64,000 bases of DNA from positions 49,715 to 113,714 of IMG/VR virus record IMGVR_UViG_3300042448_002155, one strand, 5' to 3'. Under the pieces are notes generated by a model. That model saw only the letters and a program-made list of their open reading frames with translations, did not search any database and was not told the origin of the DNA. This stretch comes from a virus. Shown here piece by piece: positions 54,411-60,552 of the stretch. A program made the position numbers and the translations under genes. Numbering within the stretch: the stretch's first letter is position 1; each line of letters begins with the position of its first letter.

Positions 54411-54584
54411 ATGGACTTCAATCCAACAATATGTGACGATTGTCAATATCCACCAAATTTCATCATCACACCTTTGCCTCGAAAAAATAACCGACAATTT
54501 TTTTCTGTGAAGTGCAGAGATTGTGGTGACTCATGGAACGAATCCCCTGATAGCGACATCAATAACTTTGATGAAGAAATATAA
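54411..54584 (+). CDS. 57-residue zinc-ribbon protein
   Basis: The frame starts at ATG 54411, two bases after the recA stop, and ends at TAA 54582-54584. Cysteine pairs CDDC (residues 8-11) and CRDC (35-38) form a four-cysteine zinc ribbon, followed by an acidic tail. It is co-transcribed with recA and may bind nucleic acid or a polymerase subunit. Function unknown. Confidence 0.65.
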   Translation: MDFNPTICDDCQYPPNFIITPLPRKNNRQFFSVKCRDCGDSWNESPDSDINNFDEEI

Positions 54585-54638
54585 CTTATATCTTAAATAA
54601 CAAGTACTATTTCCATATGTGCTACTCAGGGTGGGTTT

Positions 54639-54929
54639 ATGGATTTTGTTCGACGGATATTGAATCTTTTTAAAAAAGAGCAGATGGCTGGAACTAGTCA
54701 ATTTACTTCCTTCATTCATGTTTCTGATGTTACTAGTTCTGAATTTGTCGTCACGGTTCACACAGATGAAACTGGGTATTTAATATTCTCTATCTTTAGC
54801 CCCGATGAGTGGGCCATGATTGTAGATGTCTGTGAATTGACTTCCCGCGATATTGAAGAGGTTGTCCGTGAGATTTCGGATGATGAAAACATTACCAGCG
54901 TAGCCATTGATCCCAGGGATATAGATTAA
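54639..54929 (+). CDS. Small acidic protein, unknown
   Basis: The 96-residue protein starts with a basic amphipathic helix (MDFVRRILNLFKKEQ) and continues as an alpha/beta domain (FVVTVHTDETGYLIFSIFSPDEWAMIVDV; DIEEVVREISDDENI). GGGTGGG precedes its ATG. Its stop overlaps the next start (TAATG). No family is recognised. Confidence 0.55.
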   Translation: MDFVRRILNLFKKEQMAGTSQFTSFIHVSDVTSSEFVVTVHTDETGYLIFSIFSPDEWAMIVDVCELTSRDIEEVVREISDDENITSVAIDPRDID

Positions 54930-56746
54930 TGGAGATGAACATTCCAGGTCACGATCAAGTGACCGATCCAATCATACTGGATAGAATCCGCGCACGGAGA
55001 CAGGCCGACTTGGATCTTGCATTTAATTCAACGAATCCTGATTATCCTAATCGCAAAACAGCAAGTATGGGTTTAGATGAACTCAGAGCAGCAATTGTTC
55101 AGGCCAATGGTGGCGTTGTGCCCGATTCAGAAAGTAGTAGACCTCTAACTGCTGCGCAATCCTCATTCCTGGAGACAGGACGGCAAGAAAAACTTGCTAG
55201 AGATGCGCTAGCTCGAGCTGCAACCTCAGAGACAATGAAGAGTGTTGAAGAACACGGATACCTATATCACTATGCCCCAAGAGATGCCAGAGAAAGTATC
55301 CTAAAAGAAGGTATGCGCCCCTCTCAAGCAAGGACCGCCATAGGTGATATAAAGGGGCCAATGGCTCACCATGCAACTCATGTTCCAGAAAATTCTTTAT
55401 ACTTCTTTACTGATCCTAATTATGCGCCATCTGCTGAGATGCTTTTTGATGGTGATACACCAGACATGTATAGGATAAAAATTGAACCCGGAATGCTAGA
55501 TAATATGGCTGTAGATCCTAGGGTGCCTATTGTAGGCGGTCGCGGTTCTGCAGTAATACTTCCCATAAAAGGTGATTCAATACTTGCTGAATTGTTTGCA
55601 GTGGATGTGGAGTTTGACTATGGTGCCGAGTCCGGAACAATTAAAGGTCGTACTTTTCTTTCAGATTCTCAAAGAGCAAGAGTTCAACCTGTCGTAAAAG
55701 CAGCTACCCATGGTGAAGCAGTAGACCCAAGATCAGTTGCTCCAGTTCAAAAAGCAAAGCCCCAAGCTGTATTGCCGGTGACTCAACAGGGTAAACCGGT
55801 AATGAACATTCCAGGTCACGGCCAAGTTATTGATCCGAAGACTGTTTCTTCTTCTGGTGCTGCAAAAACTCAGAGTACTTTAAAGGCTGGTAAACAAAAA
55901 ACAAGATGGAAGCCCGTTTATGAAAACGGTAAGTTAATTGGCCATCAGCAAACTATAGATGGAGTCAAAAAAGCTTATCTTCCTTTTGACGCAGATGTGG
56001 CCTCTATGCCAAGATCCCCATCTTATGACGCAGCGTTTAACGTTGAATCAACTCCTGGAAAGTCAAAACTCAATATACACTTTCAGAATGTTGAAGGGCC
56101 TAATCAATTTAGGGTTAAAGCTGGTAGGACTGTAGAGTTTGGCGGAAAAACATATAAGGGTGGACAGTTTGTTCCAACTCAAGCAGGATTAGTGGATAGC
56201 ATCATTGGAAGGGCCTCACAGGGAGCGAAACTATTTCCTTCAGAAAAATCTTTTCTTGAAGAAAACTACCCAGAAAACTTTTTGGATAACGAATTAAGAA
56301 AGCGAATGCCATCAGCTCCAAAAGGCGCTAAGCCTAGTGTGACTTTTCAAATTGGACAATCAATCAAACAAGATCAAGAAGAAGCTCGCAAAGCTGCTAG
56401 ATTAGCTAAGGGAGAACAAAGGATTGCTGATCGTGCAAGAAACAGAGAAAGTGCTCAAGCTGTTGAATCAGCCGAGAATCTAGCTAAAGCAGAACGAAAA
56501 ACAGCTGAAAGAGTTCAGGCTGTCATTAGTAGAGGTAGTTCTGAAGTGGGCGAAACAATTATTCCTTCTCGACTCGCACCTGCTGCTGAACAGGCTGAGG
56601 AAGTTGTTCGTAAGGCTCCTATCTCTAAAAGAACAATGGAAAAGATGATGTCTTCTAACATGCTTGCAGCAGGAGTTGCTGCGGGTGGTTTGGGGCTTCT
56701 TTATGCTTCAAACAAGATGAGAGGCGAAAGAGAAGTTGGGCGTTAA
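54929..56746 (+). CDS. Multi-motif protein with possible ADP-ribosyltransferase-like domain and C-terminal membrane segment
   Basis: The 605-residue protein has an N-terminal PGHDQVTDP motif. Residues 108-225 resemble ADP-ribosyltransferase folds (YLYHYAPRDARESILKEGMRP, NSLYFFTDPNYA, MYRIKIEPGML). A mid-protein linker repeats the motif (HGEAVDPRSV, PGHGQVIDPKTV). A beta domain covers residues 330-415 (QNVEGPNQFRVKAGRTVEFGGKTYKGGQF). It then runs into a charged coiled coil (residues 475-535) and a C-terminal hydrophobic helix (NMLAAGVAAGGLGLLYAS). The ART assignment is tentative because no complete catalytic triad can be confirmed by eye. The layout resembles injected effector proteins. Confidence 0.6.
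   Translation: MEMNIPGHDQVTDPIILDRIRARRQADLDLAFNSTNPDYPNRKTASMGLDELRAAIVQANGGVVPDSESSRPLTAAQSSFLETGRQEKLARDALARAATSETMKSVEEHGYLYHYAPRDARESILKEGMRPSQARTAIGDIKGPMAHHATHVPENSLYFFTDPNYAPSAEMLFDGDTPDMYRIKIEPGMLDNMAVDPRVPIVGGRGSAVILPIKGDSILAELFAVDVEFDYGAESGTIKGRTFLSDSQRARVQPVVKAATHGEAVDPRSVAPVQKAKPQAVLPVTQQGKPVMNIPGHGQVIDPKTVSSSGAAKTQSTLKAGKQKTRWKPVYENGKLIGHQQTIDGVKKAYLPFDADVASMPRSPSYDAAFNVESTPGKSKLNIHFQNVEGPNQFRVKAGRTVEFGGKTYKGGQFVPTQAGLVDSIIGRASQGAKLFPSEKSFLEENYPENFLDNELRKRMPSAPKGAKPSVTFQIGQSIKQDQEEARKAARLAKGEQRIADRARNRESAQAVESAENLAKAERKTAERVQAVISRGSSEVGETIIPSRLAPAAEQAEEVVRKAPISKRTMEKMMSSNMLAAGVAAGGLGLLYASNKMRGEREVGR
54935..54953 (+). repeat. 19-bp direct repeat inside 605-residue gene (copy 1; copy 2 at 55802-55820)
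   Basis: The identical sequence atgaacattccaggtcacg occurs at 54935-54953 and 55802-55820, in the same frame, and encodes Met-Asn-Ile-Pro-Gly-His. The similarity continues for about 15 further bases. It could reflect internal duplication or a recombination join between modules, or it could be a homing/recognition tag shared by the two halves of the protein. Confidence 0.85.
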
Positions 56747-56786
56747 TACTTAACGACATTTTTTTTTCAAACTCGCCCGTATAAAA

Positions 56787-56834
56787 ACAAAAGAGACGCT
56801 TCCTGCCTGATGAGCAGAGAGCGTCTCTTTTTTC
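56787..56834. terminator. Bidirectional terminator between convergent genes
   Basis: The stem AAAGAGACGCT / AGCGTCTCTTT with flanking A and T tracts works on both strands. It lies between the rightward 605-residue gene and the leftward 72-residue zinc-ribbon gene. Confidence 0.85.
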
Positions 56835-56847
56835 GTTTGGTTAACGA

Positions 56848-57066
56848 TCAGTAGTCGTAACCCGATTCCCAACCTATTTCATCATAGGATTCATTTGAAG
56901 ATGAAAAGGACATTTCGAACTCCGTTCCTTCGAGACTGGTATAGGCCATGCCACCGAAGGGGTTAACCCACTGGAAGCAGTCTGGACATCTCATGTTGGA
57001 ACCAAGAAGTTCCTCAGCAACGATAAATTCTGATGCACAGTGTGGACACTCTATAAATGAATTCAT
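56848..57066 (-). CDS. 72-residue zinc-ribbon protein
   Basis: The N-terminal half holds CPHC (residues 7-10) and CPDC (27-30) around FIVAEELLGSNMR, the classic small zinc-ribbon shape. The C-terminal half is Ser/Glu/Tyr-rich and acidic. It is the only leftward gene in the right part of the window and shares a terminator with the rightward operon. AAAGGATAAAAA precedes its ATG. Confidence 0.65.
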   Translation of the reverse strand: MNSFIECPHCASEFIVAEELLGSNMRCPDCFQWVNPFGGMAYTSLEGTEFEMSFSSSNESYDEIGWESGYDY

Positions 57067-57498
57067 TTTTTATCCTTTGATGTGTTAAGCATTAGCTGGT
57101 ATGGGTTGATGTGACCCTTGGGGATCACGTCATTGACTATATCCATTGCGGGCGGGTTGATGCAACTCGTAGGTAGTTATTTTAGAAAAAAAATTTCTTA
57201 CGGGCGATTCTGTATAGGAAAAAATTTTGGACTGAAATGGATGAAAGGTGTTGCGAGTTTTTCTAAATTCGAGGGGCAAACGTTTCTAATCTCGAGGGGG
57301 TATAAACGTATATAGAATCTATATAAGAGAAAATATAGAAAAAAATTATAGGGAAAATATATAACCTTATATAGGTTTAATATATGGTAAAAATTAAGGA
57401 AAATTTATGAGGGGGAGATAGTGAGTATATGTGTACTCTTTAGACTTTTAACATGCCCACCCGGGTATGGGGTCTATTCCTTTGAAAGGGGAACTATT
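57067..57498 (+). other. AT-rich intergenic region with short repeats, probable control region
   Basis: I see no convincing gene in this 430-bp stretch. It contains two copies of a tcgagggg-NN-aaacgt-type element (around 57270 and 57292; the second copy has a two-base offset), several tatata segments and a ctatataag element also seen at 52795-52837. Close to the rhomboid start a possible leader hairpin (TAGAC and GTCTA enclosing CATGCCC / GGGTATG) precedes the ribosome site AAAGGGG. It is likely the promoter and leader region for the rightward small-gene array. Confidence 0.5.
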
Positions 57499-58164
57499 AT
57501 GTTGAAGAAAATTATCCGTTGGAGTCCTATTGTAACTGTTGTACTTGGCATCATGATGTGGTTAGGTTTGCACCTAGCTACTGATGGCAGTGGTGACATT
57601 GACAACTACTCATTTGTTAGCAATAGTTCTGCCTTTGCTATGAGTGACATACTGTCTATGTTTGGTCACTCAAGTAATGACCACTTATTTACTAACCTAT
57701 TGGTATTGATACTCTATTGTACAATAGGGGAATTGCTATTAGGTAGTAAGAAGTTCCTGCTAGGGATAGTAGCTATTATGACTGCACAGGTAGTCATTCA
57801 GGAAGTCATCGGTGACTTCTATGGCATAGGTGCATCAGGGTGGCTAGCTGCTACTCCAGGACTCATGCTCTTGGGTGCAATACTCAAGGTGCGTCAGACA
57901 GGTGAGGGCGTTGGTTGTATGGGCTTCCCATACATGATCTACGTTCCCATGCTAGCTATGGTTGTATGGGATATCCAGCACCTGAACAGTGGTGATGGAA
58001 CCGGCCATGATTCCCACTTGATAGGTCACGCAGTAGGAGGTGTCTTTGCAGTAGTTGCGGTAGTACTTAGTGTTATTACTGCAATTGCAGAAGTCAAGGA
58101 GTGGCTACGTCAAAGAGCTCACCGTAAGGCGTGGGCTGCGAGGCGTGCACTTATATCAGTATGA
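57499..58164 (+). CDS. Rhomboid-family intramembrane serine protease
   Basis: ATG 57499, seven bases after AAAGGGG, gives 221 residues; an upstream extension has no ribosome site. The rhomboid hallmarks are in order. GHSSNDHLFTN (residues 56-66) matches the H-x-S-x2-H-x3-N helix. GIGASGW (109-115) carries the GxSG nucleophile Ser113, and SHLIGHAVGG (172-181) carries the catalytic His173 in the H-x2-G-H-x2-G pattern. About six membrane segments are visible, followed by a basic C-terminal tail. It would cut membrane proteins within the bilayer. The neighbouring genes encode small membrane proteins that could be substrates or partners. Confidence 0.85.
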   Translation: MLKKIIRWSPIVTVVLGIMMWLGLHLATDGSGDIDNYSFVSNSSAFAMSDILSMFGHSSNDHLFTNLLVLILYCTIGELLLGSKKFLLGIVAIMTAQVVIQEVIGDFYGIGASGWLAATPGLMLLGAILKVRQTGEGVGCMGFPYMIYVPMLAMVVWDIQHLNSGDGTGHDSHLIGHAVGGVFAVVAVVLSVITAIAEVKEWLRQRAHRKAWAARRALISV

Positions 58165-58172
58165 CAAAGTTA

Positions 58173-58215
58173 GTTTCCCCTGGGGTCTTCGGATCCTGGG
58201 GGAAACTTCTTTTTT
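58173..58215 (+). terminator. Terminator cassette 1 (UUCG-capped)
   Basis: GTTTCCCC pairs with GGGGAAAC around an inner stem capped by TTCG, followed by TTCTTTTTT. It ends the rhomboid transcript and is the first of seven related elements in the next 2.3 kb. Confidence 0.85.
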
Positions 58216-58235
58216 GAGGATAGGCCGCCGGTCTA
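58214..58235 (+). promoter_or_regulatory. TTGAGGATAG element and leader hairpin 1
   Basis: TTGAGGATAG (58214-58223) directly follows the terminator T-run. A six-bp hairpin TAGGCC / GGTCTA comes next. The same arrangement recurs after every terminator in the array. It looks like a promoter -10 region plus a structured 5' end, but this is inferred from recurrence. Confidence 0.5.
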
Positions 58236-58260
58236 ACTCATTCTCTGAAAGGGGATTGTT

Positions 58261-58359
58261 ATGTCAAACATGACATTTATTTTAGTTGGTAATGCCGTAT
58301 TTGCTGTTTTGTGCACAATGGCTATATTGCCGTTGTTCTTCTATAACAAGAAGAAGTAA
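58261..58359 (+). CDS. 32-residue single-span membrane peptide
   Basis: ATG 58261 follows CTGAAAGGGGATTGTT, a leader shared with the 60145 gene. The peptide (MSNMTFILVGNAVFAVLCTM, then AILPLFFYNKKK) is one hydrophobic helix with a lysine anchor. It is isolated between terminator cassettes 1 and 2. It may be a membrane modulator or a partner of the rhomboid. Confidence 0.55.
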   Translation: MSNMTFILVGNAVFAVLCTMAILPLFFYNKKK

Positions 58360-58418
58360 GTAGATAAAGGGTAGTGTCTTACCTTGCGCACTAGCAAAGA
58401 CACACTATAGAAGAAGTT
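58360..58418 (+). other. Short spacer with imperfect hairpin
   Basis: The sequence between the 32-residue gene and terminator 2 can form GTGTCTT / AAGACAC around 58375-58402. It is non-coding and might be the 3' end of the short mRNA. Nothing else is visible. Confidence 0.35.
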
Positions 58419-58459
58419 GTTTCCCCTGGGGCATTTGCCTTGGGGGAAACTTCTTTTTT
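58419..58459 (+). terminator. Terminator cassette 2
   Basis: GAAG-TT-GTTTCCCC pairs with GGGGAAAC-TTC around GGC-ATTT-GCC, followed by a T-run. The inner loop differs from cassette 1 while the pairing is kept. A TTGAGGATAG element follows at 58458-58467. Confidence 0.85.
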
Positions 58460-58550
58460 GAGGATAGGTCATTGTCCTTTAGTAAGGTTCGCCATGGGCC
58501 AACGGATTCACTCGCGTTAAAGAGTAGACATGGAAGATGGTTTTACCATT

Positions 58551-58614
58551 CGTAATAATCACGTTCAGTACGTTAAGTTGAACAAAGGCATGTTTCTTGG
58601 AGGAAATCATGTTG
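58551..58614 (+). repeat. Leader repeat, copy A (upstream of 75-residue membrane protein)
   Basis: About 64 bases from cgtaataatcacgttcag to the start codon are repeated almost exactly at 58998-59060 (one substitution, one indel). They contain a hairpin GTTCAG / TTGAAC, with a G-U pair in this copy, and the ribosome site GGAGGAA. It is probably a 5' UTR control element carried with its gene during duplication. Confidence 0.8.
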
Positions 58615-58836
58615 CAATTCATTAAGAACAATAAGTACTTCGCACTAGTTCTCTTGTTGGTATTCACGCCAACGAGTAAATTAGTGTTCGGGCTATTCGG
58701 CATTGCTGCTGGATTCATCAACTGGGGTCTTTTGATCCTGGTTGGCATCGTTGTGTTGGGTGTTAAGCTCAACAACAAGTTTGACTTTAGTGGGTTTAAC
58801 CCATTTAAGTCAGACGAAGAGGATGACGACCTCTAG
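58609..58836 (+). CDS. 75-residue small membrane protein (paralogue A)
   Basis: ATG 58609 lies just after GGAGGAAATC. The protein begins MLQFIKNNKYFALVLLLVF, has two hydrophobic segments (residues 11-35 and 38-57) and ends in an acidic tail (SDEEDDDL). It shares layout and start with the 89-residue protein encoded downstream, and both have the same leader. It resembles small phage membrane proteins of unknown role; a membrane-modulating or superinfection role is only a guess. Confidence 0.65.
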   Translation: MLQFIKNNKYFALVLLLVFTPTSKLVFGLFGIAAGFINWGLLILVGIVVLGVKLNNKFDFSGFNPFKSDEEDDDL

Positions 58837-58878
58837 TTAATTAGGTAGGATGATGACCCATCCTGCCTGAAAGAAGTT

Positions 58879-58919
58879 GTTTCCCCTGGGGCATTTGCCT
58901 TGGGGGAAACTTCTTTTTT
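58879..58919 (+). terminator. Terminator cassette 3
   Basis: This is nearly identical to cassette 2: GTTTCCCC / GGGGAAAC, inner GGC-ATTT-GCC and a T-run. TTGAGGATAG follows at 58918-58927. Confidence 0.85.
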
Positions 58920-58997
58920 GAGGATAGACCATTGTCCTTACTGGTAGCCAGAATGCAGGCATAAAACCAGTCCGGGTGACGCCGGTTCATCAGTCAA

Positions 58998-59060
58998 CGT
59001 AATAATCACGTTCAGTACGTTAAGCTGAACAAAGGCATGTTTCTTGGAGGAATCATGTTG
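58998..59060 (+). repeat. Leader repeat, copy B
   Basis: This is the second copy of the leader at 58551-58614. Here the hairpin is perfectly paired (GTTCAG / CTGAAC), so the single substitution preserves pairing, as expected of a functional RNA stem. It ends at the ribosome site GGAGGAATC. Confidence 0.8.
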
Positions 59061-59324
59061 TCATTCATTAATAAGAAGGTCATCTTTGCGGTGGCAGTAG
59101 CAGTAGCAGTGTTGTTGGTATTGGAGCCAACAACCGATATCACAATGGCGGTATTGCGCTTGCCAAGTAAGGCTGCTTGGATGATCTTGGGCTTTGTGTT
59201 CAGTATCATCAACTGGCCAGTGCTTATTATGATGGTCATTGGTTTTGCCGTGGCTTTTGTAGTAAAGACCAGGTCAGTTGACTGGTCAGAGGTAAAGTCC
59301 TTCTTTAATAAAGAAGAGGCTTAA
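59055..59324 (+). CDS. 89-residue small membrane protein (paralogue B)
   Basis: ATG 59055 lies after GGAGGAATC. The protein begins MLSFINKKVIFAVAVAVAVL, has two or three hydrophobic segments (residues 9-24 and 41-72) and an acidic/basic C-terminus (FFNKEEA). It is related to the 75-residue protein by start, layout and leader, but the sequences have diverged. Confidence 0.65.
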   Translation: MLSFINKKVIFAVAVAVAVLLVLEPTTDITMAVLRLPSKAAWMILGFVFSIINWPVLIMMVIGFAVAFVVKTRSVDWSEVKSFFNKEEA

Positions 59325-59366
59325 TCAAGAGGGGTGATGGTCCACCTCTTTAATAGAGAAGAAGTT

Positions 59367-59409
59367 GTTTCCCCTGGGGTCTTCGGATCCTGGGGGAAAC
59401 TTCTTTTTT
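59367..59409 (+). terminator. Terminator cassette 4 (UUCG-capped)
   Basis: This has the same outer stem as cassettes 1-3 with the TTCG inner loop of cassette 1. TTGAGGATAG follows at 59408-59417, with a hairpin TAGACC / GGTCTT and a second hairpin TAGGCT / AGCCTA before the next gene. Confidence 0.85.
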
Positions 59410-59485
59410 GAGGATAGACCCATGGTCTTTCTCTAGGCTTAAGCCACAGCCTAGCCATCCCGGCGAAGTGGCAAAGGGGGTCGAG

Positions 59486-59776
59486 ATGAAGCTCGACATC
59501 CAATGGTGGGCAACCACTCAAGACGCCATCGTGGGGTTAATTCCCCTCGACGGCAAAACCCTCGTGATCAAAAGCGATCATGATGGCAACTTCATTGGCT
59601 ACAAGGCCGATGAAGTTACCCTTGAACACCTCGCAATTGCGGGCGAGACATTTCGCCTGTATGCGGTGTGCAGGAGGGGCAGAAGGGTTGAGGAGATTCG
59701 TCTCCTTAATCCTGTCCTTATGGACTTGTTGGGGATTGACCCTAACGAGATCATGAGGTCCACTACCTTTAGTTGA
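59486..59776 (+). CDS. 96-residue soluble protein, unknown
   Basis: ATG 59486, five bases after AAAGGGGG, is preferred over an upstream start inside the leader. The product (MKLDIQWWATTQDAIVGLIP and onward) is a small alpha/beta protein with a Trp pair near the start and a helical C-terminus (EEIRLLNPVLMDLLGIDPNEI). No family is recognised. It is individually enclosed by terminators 4 and 5. Confidence 0.6.
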   Translation: MKLDIQWWATTQDAIVGLIPLDGKTLVIKSDHDGNFIGYKADEVTLEHLAIAGETFRLYAVCRRGRRVEEIRLLNPVLMDLLGIDPNEIMRSTTFS

Positions 59777-59796
59777 GGTGGTGGAGCAAAAAGGTT

Positions 59797-59839
59797 GTTT
59801 CCCCTGGGGTCTTCGGACTCTGGGGGAAACACCTTTTTT
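59797..59839 (+). terminator. Terminator cassette 5, with compensatory stem changes
   Basis: Here the outer stem reads AAGGTTGTTTCCCC / GGGGAAACACCTT, where cassettes 2-4 have GAAG and CTTC. Both sides changed together, which supports selection on the structure. TTGATTATAG follows at 59838-59847. Confidence 0.85.
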
Positions 59840-59842
59840 GAT

Positions 59843-59882
59843 TATAGACCCCCGAACAACTGAAGGGGTTGGAAAGGTAATC
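59843..59882 (+). promoter_or_regulatory. CGAACAAC leader hairpin, copy 1
   Basis: The leader GACCCC-CGAACAACTGAA-GGGGTT is followed by GGAAAGGTAATC and the start codon. The same loop and ribosome site recur at 60513-60552 with covarying stem bases. It probably controls translation or stability. Confidence 0.6.
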
Positions 59883-60026
59883 ATGAGCGAGCCATACGAG
59901 TGTTTAGACGGAGTGTGCCGGGACGTAGTGTCATGGACACCCATGGGTGTGCTTGCAGCCGTCGTCATAACGGCTATATCGGTACTTGCCATTGTTCGCG
60001 TCATTGAGCAAATCCGACGCAAGTAA
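59883..60026 (+). CDS. 47-residue single-span membrane protein
   Basis: ATG 59883 follows GGAAAGGTAATC. The peptide starts MSEPYECLDGVCRDVVSWTP and then has one hydrophobic helix (MGVLAAVVITAISVLAIVRVI) and a basic end. Two cysteines in the N-terminal part could form a disulfide or a metal site. Role unknown. Confidence 0.55.
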   Translation: MSEPYECLDGVCRDVVSWTPMGVLAAVVITAISVLAIVRVIEQIRRK

Positions 60027-60050
60027 TTGGTAATTATTAGTAATTGAGTT

Positions 60051-60100
60051 GTTCCCCGGGGATTGGCAGAAATGCTGGTCCTCGGGGAAACTTCTTTTTT
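60051..60100 (+). terminator. Terminator cassette 6 (divergent)
   Basis: GTTCCCCG and a following GGA pair with TCC-CGGGGAAAC around a longer loop, then TTCTTTTTT. The sequence has diverged from cassettes 1-5, but the stem-loop and T-run are kept. TTGAGTATAG follows at 60099-60108, with hairpin TAGGCC / GGTCTA. Confidence 0.8.
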
Positions 60101-60144
60101 GAGTATAGGCCGTTGGTCTACTCTAATCCTGAAAGGGGATTGTT

Positions 60145-60429
60145 ATGAGTATGTTTGCAAAATATTGTACCCTCTGTGTCAAGAGGGGACGCAAGAATCC
60201 ACCTGCTCCAGTACATCGGAGTAAGGTCTGGGCATATTGCCATGACTGCTATGTAGAGCAGTTTCCAGCAATGGCCATCAAGCGGGGTTATATCGAAGCT
60301 CCGCCTAAGGCACCCCAACAGCCCAAGGAAAGGGTTATGGAAGTGTTTGTTCAGACTTCTCTCTTCGAGAAGGAGGAGAAGTTTAATATCCGCAAATTCG
60401 GTTGTGGATGTCAGGGTCTTCTGCCATAA
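60145..60429 (+). CDS. Small zinc-binding protein (94 aa)
   Basis: ATG 60145 follows CTGAAAGGGGATTGTT, the same leader as the 58261 gene. Cysteine pairs CTLC (near residue 8) and CHDC (near residue 32) form a probable zinc ribbon, and a C-terminal CGC adds further cysteines. The middle is Pro/Lys-rich. Function unknown. Confidence 0.6.
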   Translation: MSMFAKYCTLCVKRGRKNPPAPVHRSKVWAYCHDCYVEQFPAMAIKRGYIEAPPKAPQQPKERVMEVFVQTSLFEKEEKFNIRKFGCGCQGLLP

Positions 60430-60451
60430 CGGTGGGAGATGCAAAGAGGCC

Positions 60452-60488
60452 TCAGATCCAGGGTAGCACCTGGGTCTGGGGTCTTTTT
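60452..60488 (+). terminator. Terminator cassette 7 (degenerate sequence)
   Basis: A 10-bp stem CAGATCCAGG / CCTGGGTCTG with loop GTAGCA is followed by GGGGTCTTTTTTA. The hairpin sequence is unrelated to cassettes 1-6. Even so, AAGTTTCTTTTTTGAGTATAG still follows, with the element at 60508-60517, so the downstream element is conserved independently of the terminator. Confidence 0.75.
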
Positions 60489-60512
60489 TATTATCAAAGT
60501 TTCTTTTTTGAG

Positions 60513-60552
60513 TATAGACCTCCGAACAACCGAAGAGGTCAGAAAGGTAATC
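60513..60552 (+). promoter_or_regulatory. CGAACAAC leader hairpin, copy 2
   Basis: GACCTC-CGAACAACCGAA-GAGGTC is a perfect six-bp stem, followed by AGAAAGGTAATC and the start of the long modular frame. Compared with copy 1, a C-G pair is replaced by T-A, which keeps the stem. Confidence 0.65.

Noticed and set aside
57118-57315. A 65-codon frame in the AT-rich spacer before the rhomboid gene
   Set aside because: It begins with TTG without a good ribosome site, is rich in Lys/Phe/Ile from AT-rich DNA, and overlaps repeat elements that look regulatory.
58173-60517. The recurring GTTTCCCC...GGGGAAAC elements as a CRISPR array or attachment sites
   Set aside because: Spacing is irregular (about 250 to 490 bp), genes lie between the copies, and each copy ends in a T-run as terminators do.
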